Virus record (IMG/VR): IMGVR_UViG_3300025620_000004
Location: 1-64,000 of that record
Strand: one strand, 5' to 3'
Origin: a virus
Length of the DNA: 64,000 nucleotides
Shown: one piece after another, positions 33,359-41,615 of the stretch
Layout: the number at the start of each line of letters is the position of its first letter
Numbering within the stretch: position 1 is the first letter of the stretch
Program-made: the position numbers and the translations under genes
The notes under the pieces: generated by a model
What the model was told of the DNA's origin: nothing
The model's input: the letters and a program-made list of their open reading frames with translations, nothing else
Database searches by the model: none

Positions 33359-33598
33359 ATGATTGAATATACAACAAGAACAGAAGATTCTGTAGTCTTT
33401 GCTTGCTTCACACATGAAGGGTTAAACTTAGAAGTACCTATAACCGATATAGAAGAGGAGCAGGTACAAGCTTTTTTAGCTTTTACATTAGATGATATAA
33501 AGAATACTCTAGCACAAGACGAGTTTTTAGAAGATGAAGAAAATCAAGAAAAAGGATTTTGGTGGAATGACTACGAAAATAGAGTAGACTGGGAATAA
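33359..33598 (+). CDS. Small acidic protein of unknown function
   Basis: 79 residues, very acidic (Asp and Glu in IEEEQVQ, LDDIKN, DEFLEDEENQE). A beta-rich start (YTTRTEDSVVFACFTHEGLNLEVPI) is followed by a helix and ends with WWNDYENRVDWE. It sits between two fibre genes and just before promoter P6. It may be a chaperone or small virion protein. No family is recognised. Confidence 0.5.
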   Translation: MIEYTTRTEDSVVFACFTHEGLNLEVPITDIEEEQVQAFLAFTLDDIKNTLAQDEFLEDEENQEKGFWWNDYENRVDWE

Positions 33599-33616
33599 CC
33601 ATGAAAAAAATAATTC

Positions 33617-33645
33617 TTGACATAACACCCCAAGTTAGCTATAAT
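33617..33645 (+). promoter_or_regulatory. Promoter P6, accessory fibre operon
   Basis: Block AAAATAATTCTTGACA with TTGACA at 33617-33622, 17-bp spacer, TATAAT at 33640-33645. A mini-ORF, ATG GAG GAA ATC AAA TGA, starts at the expected +1 (33652); its TGA overlaps the next ATG and its GGAGG serves as ribosome site. Confidence 0.88.
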
Positions 33646-33665
33646 TCTGTAATGGAGGAAATCAA

Positions 33666-34004
33666 ATGAGTGCAGCCCGCTACAACCTAGTTATTGACCA
33701 AGGTTCCGACTTTGCCATTAACTTTACTGTTAAAGACAACGGATCAGTTAAAAACCTGACAGGCTATTCTGCGCGTGCTCAAATGAGAACTTCAAAGACA
33801 GCTTCCTCAGTTGCGGCTACTTTTAATTGCGCTATTAATACTCCAGCAAACGGAACAATTACAATGTCTTTAGCAAATTCAGTGAGCAGCCCGTTAACCG
33901 CAGGTACTTACGTTTATGATTTAGAAATCTTCACCGCTAACAATGCCAGTGTAACTAGATTAATTCAAGGGTCTGTAGACCTCACTCAAGAGGTTACCCG
34001 ATAA
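33666..34004 (+). CDS. Immunoglobulin-like virion protein
   Basis: 112 residues. YNLVIDQGSDFAINFTVKDN, YSARAQMRTSK, NGTITMSLAN and AGTYVYDLEIFTANNASVTRLIQGSVDL form an ordered series of beta strands, the layout of small Ig-like baseplate or fibre proteins known in many phages. It is the first gene after P6 and overlaps the next ATG. Probably a base for the following fibre proteins. Confidence 0.6.
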   Translation: MSAARYNLVIDQGSDFAINFTVKDNGSVKNLTGYSARAQMRTSKTASSVAATFNCAINTPANGTITMSLANSVSSPLTAGTYVYDLEIFTANNASVTRLIQGSVDLTQEVTR

Positions 34005-34369
34005 TGGCAATTACAATTACCGCAACGCCTATACAGAACGGCATCGAAGTTACGGGTGGAAGTACAACTATTACCGCAGCAGGAGTAGCTATTGCAAATA
34101 CTAATGCAACAGCAATGGGTATTTCCAGTGTATCAGGTTTAAGTGCTACAAACGTGCAGACTGCTATTGAAGAACTTGCAGGTTCTACGTTCCAACAAGA
34201 CAACACACCAACGGGGTCTCAAGTCAATGAAGGGGACACATGGTACGATACAGATGATAATCAATATAAAATATATCGCGAGACAAGCACCGGAGTATAT
34301 CAGTGGGTACCTATAATGGTAGGTTCAGCCTCTGGAGATTCTGATACACTTGACGCAGGAGCCTTTTAA
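34004..34369 (+). CDS. Fibre-associated protein
   Basis: 121 residues. A repetitive beta N-terminus (ITITATPIQNGIEVTGGSTTITAAG) is followed by SGLSATNVQTAIEEL, a motif frequent in phage fibre proteins. A small compact C-terminal domain follows (GDTWYDTDDNQYKIYRETSTGVYQWVPIM), which resembles a fibre collar or tip. It ends in DTLDAGAF, similar to the AIDGGTF end of the next protein. Confidence 0.55.
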   Translation: MAITITATPIQNGIEVTGGSTTITAAGVAIANTNATAMGISSVSGLSATNVQTAIEELAGSTFQQDNTPTGSQVNEGDTWYDTDDNQYKIYRETSTGVYQWVPIMVGSASGDSDTLDAGAF

Positions 34370-34390
34370 GGCTAATCCCGGAGATCCTAA

Positions 34391-35419
34391 ATGGCTCAAA
34401 CAATTCAAATCAAGCGTAGTACTAGTACTACAACCCCCTCAAGCCTTACTGCAGGTGAATTAGCATATTCAGGTAAGTCAGACAGTAATAAACTATTTAT
34501 CGGACACCCCGACGGCACTACAGGTGTTGTTGCTATTGGTGGTCAATATTACACAGGCATTATTGATGGTGCCGCAAGTGCGAACACTGCAAGTAAATTA
34601 GTACTGCGAGACGGTTCAGGAAACTTCAGTGCTGGTACAATTACAGCTACTTTAACAGGTGATGTTACTGGTAACGCAGATACTGCCACAGCTCTTGCTT
34701 CAGGCAGAACGATTGCAATCACAGGGGACTTAGCGTATACTTCTCCTAGCTTTACAGGTGCTGGCAATGTTACCGCAGCAGGTACTCTTGCAACAGTAAA
34801 CTCAGACGTAGGATCTTATGGTACTGCAACGGCAATTCCTGCAATCACTGTAAATGCAAAAGGTCTTGTTACAGCGGTTAGTACTAATAGTATTTCTTCT
34901 AGTTTTACTCTAGCGGCAGACAGCGGCACCAACGATACTTTCAATAATGGTGAAACTTTAACACTTACAGGCGGAACAGGTGTTGCCACAACTGTTAGTA
35001 ACAATGCGGTTTCTTTTGCAATCGGACAGGCAGTTGCTACCACCTCTAATGTAACATTCAATAATGTTCAGGTAGACGGTACTCTAACTTCTGATGACAT
35101 TACTTCTACAAATATCTCGGTTGCTGGTAATGCTACAATTACGGGTAATCTTACAGTTGAAGGTACTACAACTACTGTTGATTCTACTACTGTTGCCATT
35201 GGTGATAACATCATGGTTCTTAACAAAGACGAAACAGGTACTCCTTCTGCAAATGCTGGTATCGAAGTTGAACGAGGAACTGCGACAAATGTATCGCTTC
35301 TTTGGAACGAAGGCAACGATAACTGGACTGTGAGCAATGGAAGTGCAACTTCCGTAATATTAACTGCCGCAAACTTTGGAAGCACTTATACAGGTGCAAT
35401 TGACGGCGGTACATTCTAA
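34391..35419 (+). CDS. Tail fibre protein with MTD-like N-terminal module
   Basis: 342 residues. The N-terminal module QTIQIKRSTSTTTPSSLTAGELAYS plus NKLFIGHPDG resembles the N-terminal domain of major tropism determinant proteins. The middle is Thr/Ala/Gly/Asn-rich beta repeat (GDVTGNADTATALASGR, TLATVNSDVGSYGTATAIPAITVNAKGLVTA). The end has paired strands (NISVAGNATITGNLTVEGTTTTVDSTTVAIGDN). No reverse transcriptase or variable repeat is present, so no diversity-generating element is claimed. Confidence 0.7.
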   Translation: MAQTIQIKRSTSTTTPSSLTAGELAYSGKSDSNKLFIGHPDGTTGVVAIGGQYYTGIIDGAASANTASKLVLRDGSGNFSAGTITATLTGDVTGNADTATALASGRTIAITGDLAYTSPSFTGAGNVTAAGTLATVNSDVGSYGTATAIPAITVNAKGLVTAVSTNSISSSFTLAADSGTNDTFNNGETLTLTGGTGVATTVSNNAVSFAIGQAVATTSNVTFNNVQVDGTLTSDDITSTNISVAGNATITGNLTVEGTTTTVDSTTVAIGDNIMVLNKDETGTPSANAGIEVERGTATNVSLLWNEGNDNWTVSNGSATSVILTAANFGSTYTGAIDGGTF

Positions 35420-35437
35420 AATAAATTTTAATCTCTA

Positions 35438-35449
35438 GCGTATATACGC
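35438..35449. repeat. 12-bp perfect palindrome
   Basis: GCGTATATACGC in the 48-bp gap between two fibre genes. It is too short and AU-rich in the centre to terminate well. A protein binding site or RNA stem is possible. Confidence 0.35.
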
Positions 35450-35467
35450 AAGTTATAGGAGAGCCAC

Positions 35468-35698
35468 ATGGCACAAACGATCAAATTAAAGCGCTCGTCT
35501 ACGGCGGGCTCTATTCCTACTCATTCACAACTAGAGTTAGGCGAAGTTGCTATCAATACTGCGGACGGTCGTATGTATATGAAAGACGGAGCTAACGCCA
35601 TTGTCTGGGTAAATAAAACTTCTGAAATTACAGGAACCACTCCGCAAGCATCGGACGGAACAAATAAGCCCGTAGGGTATGTTTGGTATGTAGTCTAA
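35468..35698 (+). CDS. Short fibre adaptor with MTD-like N-terminal module
   Basis: 76 residues, essentially only the module QTIKLKRSSTAGSIPTHSQLELGEVAINTADGRMYMKDGANAIVWVN, a second copy of the type that starts the previous protein. It is preceded by TAGGAGAG. It may cap or anchor the giant repeat protein encoded 1 bp downstream. Confidence 0.65.
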   Translation: MAQTIKLKRSSTAGSIPTHSQLELGEVAINTADGRMYMKDGANAIVWVNKTSEITGTTPQASDGTNKPVGYVWYVV

Positions 35699-35699
35699 G

Positions 35700-38600
35700 A
35701 TGACTATTAAGGTTTGGAATGGTTCCGCAGTACAAGAACCAGAGCAAATAGTAGTTAAAGCTGCAGCGGGAACGTTGCGGTTTGTAAACTATGTCGTACA
35801 GAAAGTTACAGATGGAAGTCTGAATACTGTATGGAATGCTATTTACAATACAAGCCGATCTACCGATACCTCTAGAAGCTCTACAACTACTTTTACGACT
35901 ACCTTTGACACTAGTGCAAGTACCAATATTAATACTACTACGGGATTTGATACAATCAGAGGTACTACCAGAAGCACAAGTAGCACGTTTACTACTGCGT
36001 ATGATACTTCTGCTGTTACTTCCAAGTCTACTACTACCGCTTACAGTACCACATTCGGTACAACTGCAAGTACAACCACTACTTATGTGAGTAACTTCGA
36101 TACAACTCGTGGTACTACAGTAAATACCACTACCTCTTTCAATACTACTTTTGCTACATCGAAAGATACTACTACTGCGTTTACCACTACTTTTGACACT
36201 GCTACTAGTGTGGCTACTACTACTGCGTTTACAACAACGTTTGAGACTACTCGCGCCACTGCGGTAGATACCACCACTACATTTACTACGACTTTCGCAA
36301 CTAGTAAAACAACTAATACAGTATTTACTACTACGTTTAATACTACTACTACTCGTACTACCACTACTGCGTATACGACTACTTTCAACACGAGTAAAAC
36401 TACTCTACGAAATACCACGACCACGTACACTACTAGCTTTAATACTACAAAAAGCACTGTTACTACGTTCAATACTGAATTTGCTACAGGTACGAGCAGA
36501 GCTACCACAACCACGTATACTACTACGTTTAACACTACTAGATCTACCACGATAGATACTACTACTGCTTATACTACGACTTTTAATACTACTCGATCTA
36601 CAACGATAGATACGACTACTACGTTTAATACTACGACTACTCGTAGTACTACGACTACGTATACAACTAATTTTAATACTTCAAGAGGTACTTCTAAGTC
36701 TACTACTGTAAACACTACTACGACTTTTGATACTTCTCGAAGCACTTCTAAATCTACAACTACTGTATTCAATACTCAGACTTCAAGAGGTACAGATAGA
36801 GCAACCACTACGACCTTTAATACTTCTCGAAGCACAAGCAGGGGCACCAGTAAGTCTACCACTACTACATTCCTAACAGGAACCTCACGTAGTACAACAA
36901 CAGCTTTTGTTACTCAAACAAGTAAGTCAACCTCCAGAGCAACAACGTCTGTATACGATACTAGTAGAGGTACTTCCCGAGTTACTAGTAAAGCCACTAC
37001 TACTGCTTTTGCTACGGGTACAAGCCGAAGCACTACTACAGCATATGCTACGTCGAGAGGCACAAGTCGTGCTACCAGTAGAGGTACTACTACAGTATTC
37101 GGAACAACTACAAGCCGAGGAACAACGACAGCCTTTAACACGACGACTACTTTTACTACAACTCGTGCCTCCAACACTGTATATGCCACAAGCAGAACTA
37201 CCGGTACTTCGAGAAGCACAACAACAGCTTTTGCTACCGCTACAAGTCGAAGCACTGGAGAAAGTAGAAGCACAACTACTACGTTTAATACAAGTAGAGG
37301 TACAACTTTTGGTACCACTACTGTATTTGTTACAGCTACTTCAAGAGGTACTGGCGAAAGTAGGGGTACTACTACGAGTCGAGGAACGGCTACGAGTCGT
37401 ACAACATCTTTCAATACCACTACTTCTTTTGGTACTACGACTGCGTATACTACTACAAGTTCATTTACTACAACTTTTGCTACCACGACTGCATACACAA
37501 CTACAACTGCATTTACCACAACTTTTAGTACCACGACTGCGTATACAACTACAACCTCGTTTACGACTGCATTCGGCACTACTACAGCGTACACAACTAC
37601 TACTTCGTATACAACTACTACTACATTTGGTACTACTACTGCATATACTACATACTATACAGCTAGTACGAGCAGAGGTACTACTACGTCTCGTGGTACG
37701 TCTCGTGGTACGTCTCGTGGTACAAGCCGAAGCACTACTACTGCCTTTGTGGGGCAGACTGCCTATGCTAGTTTAGTAGTACGAACTACTACGTTTACTA
37801 CGTATTATAATACCGCGTATACTACATACTACTATTCTCGTAGCCATACAAGCAGGGGTACTTTAAGAGCAACCAGTAGAAGCACAAGTAGAACTACCAC
37901 ATTCTATCAAGATGTAAGACATGATACGGCAAAAAGTCGAGGAACAACCACTGCTTTCACTACTAGTTATACTACCTACTGGAGTACAACTTTTGGTACT
38001 ACCACTACTTTCGGTACTGCGAAAAGTCGCGCAACAAGCCGTAGTACTGCTACAAGTAGAGGTACAGGAGAATCTCGAGGAACAGGGGAGTCCAGGAGCA
38101 CTACTACTTCTCGCGGTACAAATAGAGCAACAGCAGAATCTAGAGGCACTGCTACAAGCAGAGGCACTTCTAGAGCAACAGCAGAATCCAGAAGTACTGC
38201 TACAAGCAGAGGCACTTCTAGAGGTACAGGAGAGTCCAGAAGCACTACTACAAGCAGGGCAACAGGAACTAGTCGTACAACTACATTTACTACAACTACT
38301 TCTTTCGGTACAACCACAGCGTATACAACAACTACTACGTTTGGCACTGCCACAAGTAGAGGTACTACTACGAGTCGTACTACTACGTTCGGAACCAATA
38401 GAAGTACAACTACAGCGTATACAACAACTACTACGTTTAATACAATTACCAGTAAAGCTACTACTACTGCTTTTGGTACGACTACTACTTTTGACACAAG
38501 TAAGAGTACTACCACAACCTATAACACAAATAGGGCAACAGGAACGAGTCGAGGTACTACTACTGCTTTTGTTACAGCAACGAGTAAAAGTACAACCACA

Positions 38601-39926
38601 GCGTATACTACATCTTTTACTACTACTTTCGGTACTAGTAAAAGCACTACTACTTCGTTTAATACTACAACTACTCGTAGTACAACGACTACGTATACCA
38701 CTGCGTTTTCTACAACTTTTAATACGTCGTTAAGTACAACTACTACATTTACTACTACATTTGGCACTACGACTACTAGGGCTACAACGACTGCGTTTAA
38801 TACTAATACTACGCTTGCTACTACAACTGCTTATACTACTACGTTTACTACTACTTTTGCAACAAGTAAAAGTACTACTACCGCGTTTACTACTACTTTT
38901 GCGACAGCTACAAGTAAAAGTACAACTACTACTTTCAATACTACGTTCGCTACAAGCAAAAGTACTGGCTGTGTGTATACTACTGCATATACTACTACAT
39001 TTGGTACCAGTAATATAACATCAAAGGCAACTACGACAGCATTCCTAACCGCTACTAGTAAAACAACTACTAGTACGTATACTACTACTTTTGCCACAAG
39101 TAAAGGTACTTCGAAAACGACCACTAGTACATATACTACTATATTTAATACTAGTAATGTAACCGATAAATCAACTACTACGGCGTTTAATACTACTACA
39201 TCTCGTTCTACTACGAAAGACACTACTACTACGTTTATAACTAGTAGAACTACTACGAATGAAACTGGTTGCACCTATACTACTACTTTCGCAACGAGCC
39301 GAGGTACAACTAAAGACACAACTACTGCATTCTCTACTGCCACATCCAGAACTACTAATTTTGATACTACAACTGTATTTGATAGTTCCAGAAGTACAAC
39401 AAAGAGCACTAGTAGCCAGTATACCACTGTCTTTAATACTAACCGAGGCACTAGCAAGTCCACTACCTCTGTATTTAATACTGCAACCAGTAGAGGCACT
39501 GATCATCAGACAAGCACCGTATATGATACAACAGGAGGAACTTCTAGAGTTACTTCGAGTGCATTTGTTACTGTATTTAATACGACTGTAACTACGGATA
39601 AAAGTACCACTACAGCATTCGATACCTCCAGAGCCACTACTAAAAGCACTACCAGTAATTATACTACTACGTTTGCTACTTCTAAGAGCACGCAAGTTAC
39701 TACAACTACTGCATTCTCTACAGTTTATAATACTACTCGTAGTACTACTACTACGCGTACAACTACTTTTGAAACGAGCAAATCGACTTCAAGAGCTACC
39801 ACTACTACGTTCGGAACAAACACAGTTGTTTATGAGCGTATCACAAGTACAGGAGTTGAGACCGAGGTTTCATCTTCTTCTGCACACAACTCACGATATT
39901 GGGATGGATCACAATGGACGGAATAA
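35700..39926 (+). CDS. Giant Thr/Ser repeat protein, probable fibre or adhesin
   Basis: 1408 residues. An ordered start (about 1-50, MTIKVWNGSAVQEPEQIVVK...) and a short ordered end (VVYERITSTGVETEVSSS...SRYWDGSQWTE) flank about 1300 residues of low complexity. In a 50-residue sample I counted about 60 percent Thr or Ser; the rest is mostly Phe, Tyr, Arg, Lys, Ala, Asn and Gly, with few acidic residues. Units such as TSRG, TSRS, TTTA and F/Y-TTT-F recur with a period of four and, in places, sixteen residues. Codons for Thr vary freely, so the protein pattern is conserved more than the DNA. Two glycosyltransferase-like genes follow. Function is inferred. Confidence 0.75.
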   Translation: MTIKVWNGSAVQEPEQIVVKAAAGTLRFVNYVVQKVTDGSLNTVWNAIYNTSRSTDTSRSSTTTFTTTFDTSASTNINTTTGFDTIRGTTRSTSSTFTTAYDTSAVTSKSTTTAYSTTFGTTASTTTTYVSNFDTTRGTTVNTTTSFNTTFATSKDTTTAFTTTFDTATSVATTTAFTTTFETTRATAVDTTTTFTTTFATSKTTNTVFTTTFNTTTTRTTTTAYTTTFNTSKTTLRNTTTTYTTSFNTTKSTVTTFNTEFATGTSRATTTTYTTTFNTTRSTTIDTTTAYTTTFNTTRSTTIDTTTTFNTTTTRSTTTTYTTNFNTSRGTSKSTTVNTTTTFDTSRSTSKSTTTVFNTQTSRGTDRATTTTFNTSRSTSRGTSKSTTTTFLTGTSRSTTTAFVTQTSKSTSRATTSVYDTSRGTSRVTSKATTTAFATGTSRSTTTAYATSRGTSRATSRGTTTVFGTTTSRGTTTAFNTTTTFTTTRASNTVYATSRTTGTSRSTTTAFATATSRSTGESRSTTTTFNTSRGTTFGTTTVFVTATSRGTGESRGTTTSRGTATSRTTSFNTTTSFGTTTAYTTTSSFTTTFATTTAYTTTTAFTTTFSTTTAYTTTTSFTTAFGTTTAYTTTTSYTTTTTFGTTTAYTTYYTASTSRGTTTSRGTSRGTSRGTSRSTTTAFVGQTAYASLVVRTTTFTTYYNTAYTTYYYSRSHTSRGTLRATSRSTSRTTTFYQDVRHDTAKSRGTTTAFTTSYTTYWSTTFGTTTTFGTAKSRATSRSTATSRGTGESRGTGESRSTTTSRGTNRATAESRGTATSRGTSRATAESRSTATSRGTSRGTGESRSTTTSRATGTSRTTTFTTTTSFGTTTAYTTTTTFGTATSRGTTTSRTTTFGTNRSTTTAYTTTTTFNTITSKATTTAFGTTTTFDTSKSTTTTYNTNRATGTSRGTTTAFVTATSKSTTTAYTTSFTTTFGTSKSTTTSFNTTTTRSTTTTYTTAFSTTFNTSLSTTTTFTTTFGTTTTRATTTAFNTNTTLATTTAYTTTFTTTFATSKSTTTAFTTTFATATSKSTTTTFNTTFATSKSTGCVYTTAYTTTFGTSNITSKATTTAFLTATSKTTTSTYTTTFATSKGTSKTTTSTYTTIFNTSNVTDKSTTTAFNTTTSRSTTKDTTTTFITSRTTTNETGCTYTTTFATSRGTTKDTTTAFSTATSRTTNFDTTTVFDSSRSTTKSTSSQYTTVFNTNRGTSKSTTSVFNTATSRGTDHQTSTVYDTTGGTSRVTSSAFVTVFNTTVTTDKSTTTAFDTSRATTKSTTSNYTTTFATSKSTQVTTTTAFSTVYNTTRSTTTTRTTTFETSKSTSRATTTTFGTNTVVYERITSTGVETEVSSSSAHNSRYWDGSQWTE
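35850..39815 (+). repeat. Degenerate 12-nt tandem repeat array (four-codon units)
   Basis: The coding DNA of the Thr/Ser protein is built from degenerate 12-nt units. Exact DNA copies occur locally, for example ACGTCTCGTGGT three times at 37686-37721. Unit length is a multiple of three, so slippage changes protein length without breaking the frame. The array borders are approximate. Confidence 0.7.
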
Positions 39927-40051
39927 CCCTCAAAGAATTAAACCACAAAATAGAAACAACTTTAGAAATAGTCATGGAGCACTTCGTAGAAATGGAAGAG
40001 CGAATGGAAGATTTAGAGACTCAGCTTGAGGAATTACAGGATGGGGCTTAA
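39914..40051 (+). CDS. 45-residue coiled-coil protein
   Basis: ATG at 39914, TAA at 40049-40051, overlapping the ends of both neighbours. It begins MDGITLKELNHKIETTLEIV and continues as one acidic helix with heptad-like spacing. The position between the repeat protein and the glycosyltransferase-like genes suggests a small chaperone or adaptor. No family is recognised. Confidence 0.5.
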   Translation: MDGITLKELNHKIETTLEIVMEHFVEMEERMEDLETQLEELQDGA

Positions 40052-40913
40052 AAGACTAGCAGATAAAGATGAGCTAGGAAATAAGGCAGCACACTTCTTT
40101 AAGTCTGGTAATATAATGCGTACAGACGAAAACGATGAAGTTACAAAACTGAAAGAGCTGCTTCCTGCCCGAGGAAACTGGGGAACACCTTTAGAATACG
40201 ATGTCTGGTACGATATTGCGGAAGAAGAAATTGCTGGGTATACGTACACCGATTGTTTTTCTAAATGTATAATGATACGTGTCGCGTCTTACGAGAAAGC
40301 AAATCGTACAATGAGACTAGCAGCCAAAGAGCCTATAAGCGAAGAAGGTTTAGCTATTTTTAACGAACTCCGTGATAATAGTCACGATAAGTATAAACTT
40401 AGCAAAAGAAAACAAAAGCAGCATAAGTTTGTAATCTTTCTCCCAGGTACTAATATCATAGACAAAGTTTTAAATTACGATAAAGCTAAAAGGGCAGTGG
40501 CACAAGGTGCTGTACTAAAATGCCATCCTTTAACAGCTCCCGGAATGGTAGCATATCTCAAATCAGAGTTTGGTAGAGAGAATGTTATAGACAAGAAACT
40601 GTCTGGCCATAAACTTCTGGATGAGGCTGATATTGTAGGTTGTTGTAGCAACTCTGAAATGGGCTTGCTTGCAATTGCGAAAGGGAAAACAGTATACACT
40701 TTTGACTCAAAACCTGATTTACAGACTACTTACGGAGCAATCTACAGAGCAATCTGGGGTAAGGATGATATGCCTAGCGTGAATAGATTTAAGAGATTAC
40801 TTTCCTCAAAGTATTCCGGTATCATTCCTTACTTTATAGACAACCCGCAAGAAAGAATAAACTATTATTTTAATTTTTGGAAAGCAAACCCCCATGCAAT
40901 ACCTCGTAATTGA
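40041..40913 (+). CDS. Putative GT-B glycosyltransferase
   Basis: 290 residues from ATG 40041, with GAGGAA upstream; the frame is open from 40026. The C-terminal half has the pattern of GT-B transferases of the capsule type: KFVIFLPGTN, KCHPLTAPGMVAYLKSEFG, then LLDEADIVGCCSNSEMGLLAIAKGKTVYTFD, where HP and S-E-x-G-L-x-A-x-x-K-G-K are the sugar-nucleotide site features. The N-terminal half is less clear. It overlaps the next gene by 20 nt. With that neighbour it could glycosylate the Thr/Ser protein or modify host glycans. Fold inferred from pattern, not searched. Confidence 0.5.
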   Translation: MGLKRLADKDELGNKAAHFFKSGNIMRTDENDEVTKLKELLPARGNWGTPLEYDVWYDIAEEEIAGYTYTDCFSKCIMIRVASYEKANRTMRLAAKEPISEEGLAIFNELRDNSHDKYKLSKRKQKQHKFVIFLPGTNIIDKVLNYDKAKRAVAQGAVLKCHPLTAPGMVAYLKSEFGRENVIDKKLSGHKLLDEADIVGCCSNSEMGLLAIAKGKTVYTFDSKPDLQTTYGAIYRAIWGKDDMPSVNRFKRLLSSKYSGIIPYFIDNPQERINYYFNFWKANPHAIPRN

Positions 40914-41601
40914 AAATGAGTTTACAGCCCTTACTGTAAACTCTATAAAACAAAACATGCCTGATGCAAAATACGTGACTGCCCCTATGGGAGAGGGCAG
41001 GATTCAGACAGCTTTAAAACTGTGCACAGAGCCTACTATGGTAGTTACAGGCGGTATTATACTCAATATAAAAGAAGGAGATTTACCAGACCCTAAAGTG
41101 CTGGAAACTAAACACTTGGCAATGAGTAGAGAAGCAGTTTTTGCAGATCACCCTAGATGGAACCGGAACTATGAACTCATAAAAAGTCGTTTGCATGACG
41201 GAGTTGTGGATATGTCTATTTTTATTATTAACCCTGTAAAATGGAAAAAGATACCTAAAAAAGATATTAATTTTTTACTTGGAAAAAAGATATTGTATAT
41301 GCCAAGATATATGAATCATAGAGATGATCCAACACTAGGAACTTGTATGGGTGGAAAAGATATACTGGCATATGCGTCTTTGGGAGAGGACGCCTCTGTG
41401 CATAACTATCTTACTCACCTATACTCAGGAAAAGCTAGTGTAAGAGAGACGTTTGGATGTTGTTTTGATAAGCTACTACCCTATACGGAAGGTTTAGACG
41501 AAAGAGAAAAAGAGATAGTAGAAAAACTAGGTAATCTTACAAAGGTAAGGGTAGGAAAGTTAAGGCAGATGATGATAGACAGAAAAAAAGCCCCTGATTA
41601 A
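40894..41601 (+). CDS. Putative glycosyltransferase-like protein (GT-A type?)
   Basis: 235 residues. The N-terminal part QYLVIENEFTALTVNSIKQNMPDAKYVTAPMGEGRIQTALKLC followed by TMVVTGGIILNI has the rhythm of a GT-A domain (nucleotide-sugar strand, then a helix, then a central hydrophobic strand), but no classical DxD is seen there. The C-terminal half contains several conserved-looking clusters (HPRWNRNYELIKSRLHDG, YMPRYMNHRDDPTLGTC). Its stop codon is in the loop of the terminator that ends the rightward arm. Confidence 0.4.
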   Translation: MQYLVIENEFTALTVNSIKQNMPDAKYVTAPMGEGRIQTALKLCTEPTMVVTGGIILNIKEGDLPDPKVLETKHLAMSREAVFADHPRWNRNYELIKSRLHDGVVDMSIFIINPVKWKKIPKKDINFLLGKKILYMPRYMNHRDDPTLGTCMGGKDILAYASLGEDASVHNYLTHLYSGKASVRETFGCCFDKLLPYTEGLDEREKEIVEKLGNLTKVRVGKLRQMMIDRKKAPD

Positions 41602-41613
41602 AGGGGCTTTCTT
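41587..41613. terminator. Bidirectional terminator between converging arms
   Basis: AAAGCCCCT (41587-41595), loop GATTAA, AGGGGCTTT (41602-41610). Runs of A on the left and TTTCTT on the right give U tracts in both directions. It ends the rightward late arm and the leftward arm that finishes at 41616. Confidence 0.88.
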
Positions 41614-41615
41614 CG

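Noticed and set aside
34391-35698. Diversity-generating retroelement, suggested by MTD-like modules
   Set aside because: No reverse transcriptase, no variable/template repeat pair seen in the window.
36083-39695. Long minus-strand open frames rich in Val/Leu, and other-frame Leu/Gln-rich frames, opposite or overlapping the Thr/Ser protein
   Set aside because: Reversed ACN codons become NGT and never give stops, so long antisense frames arise automatically. They lack ribosome sites and sensible composition.
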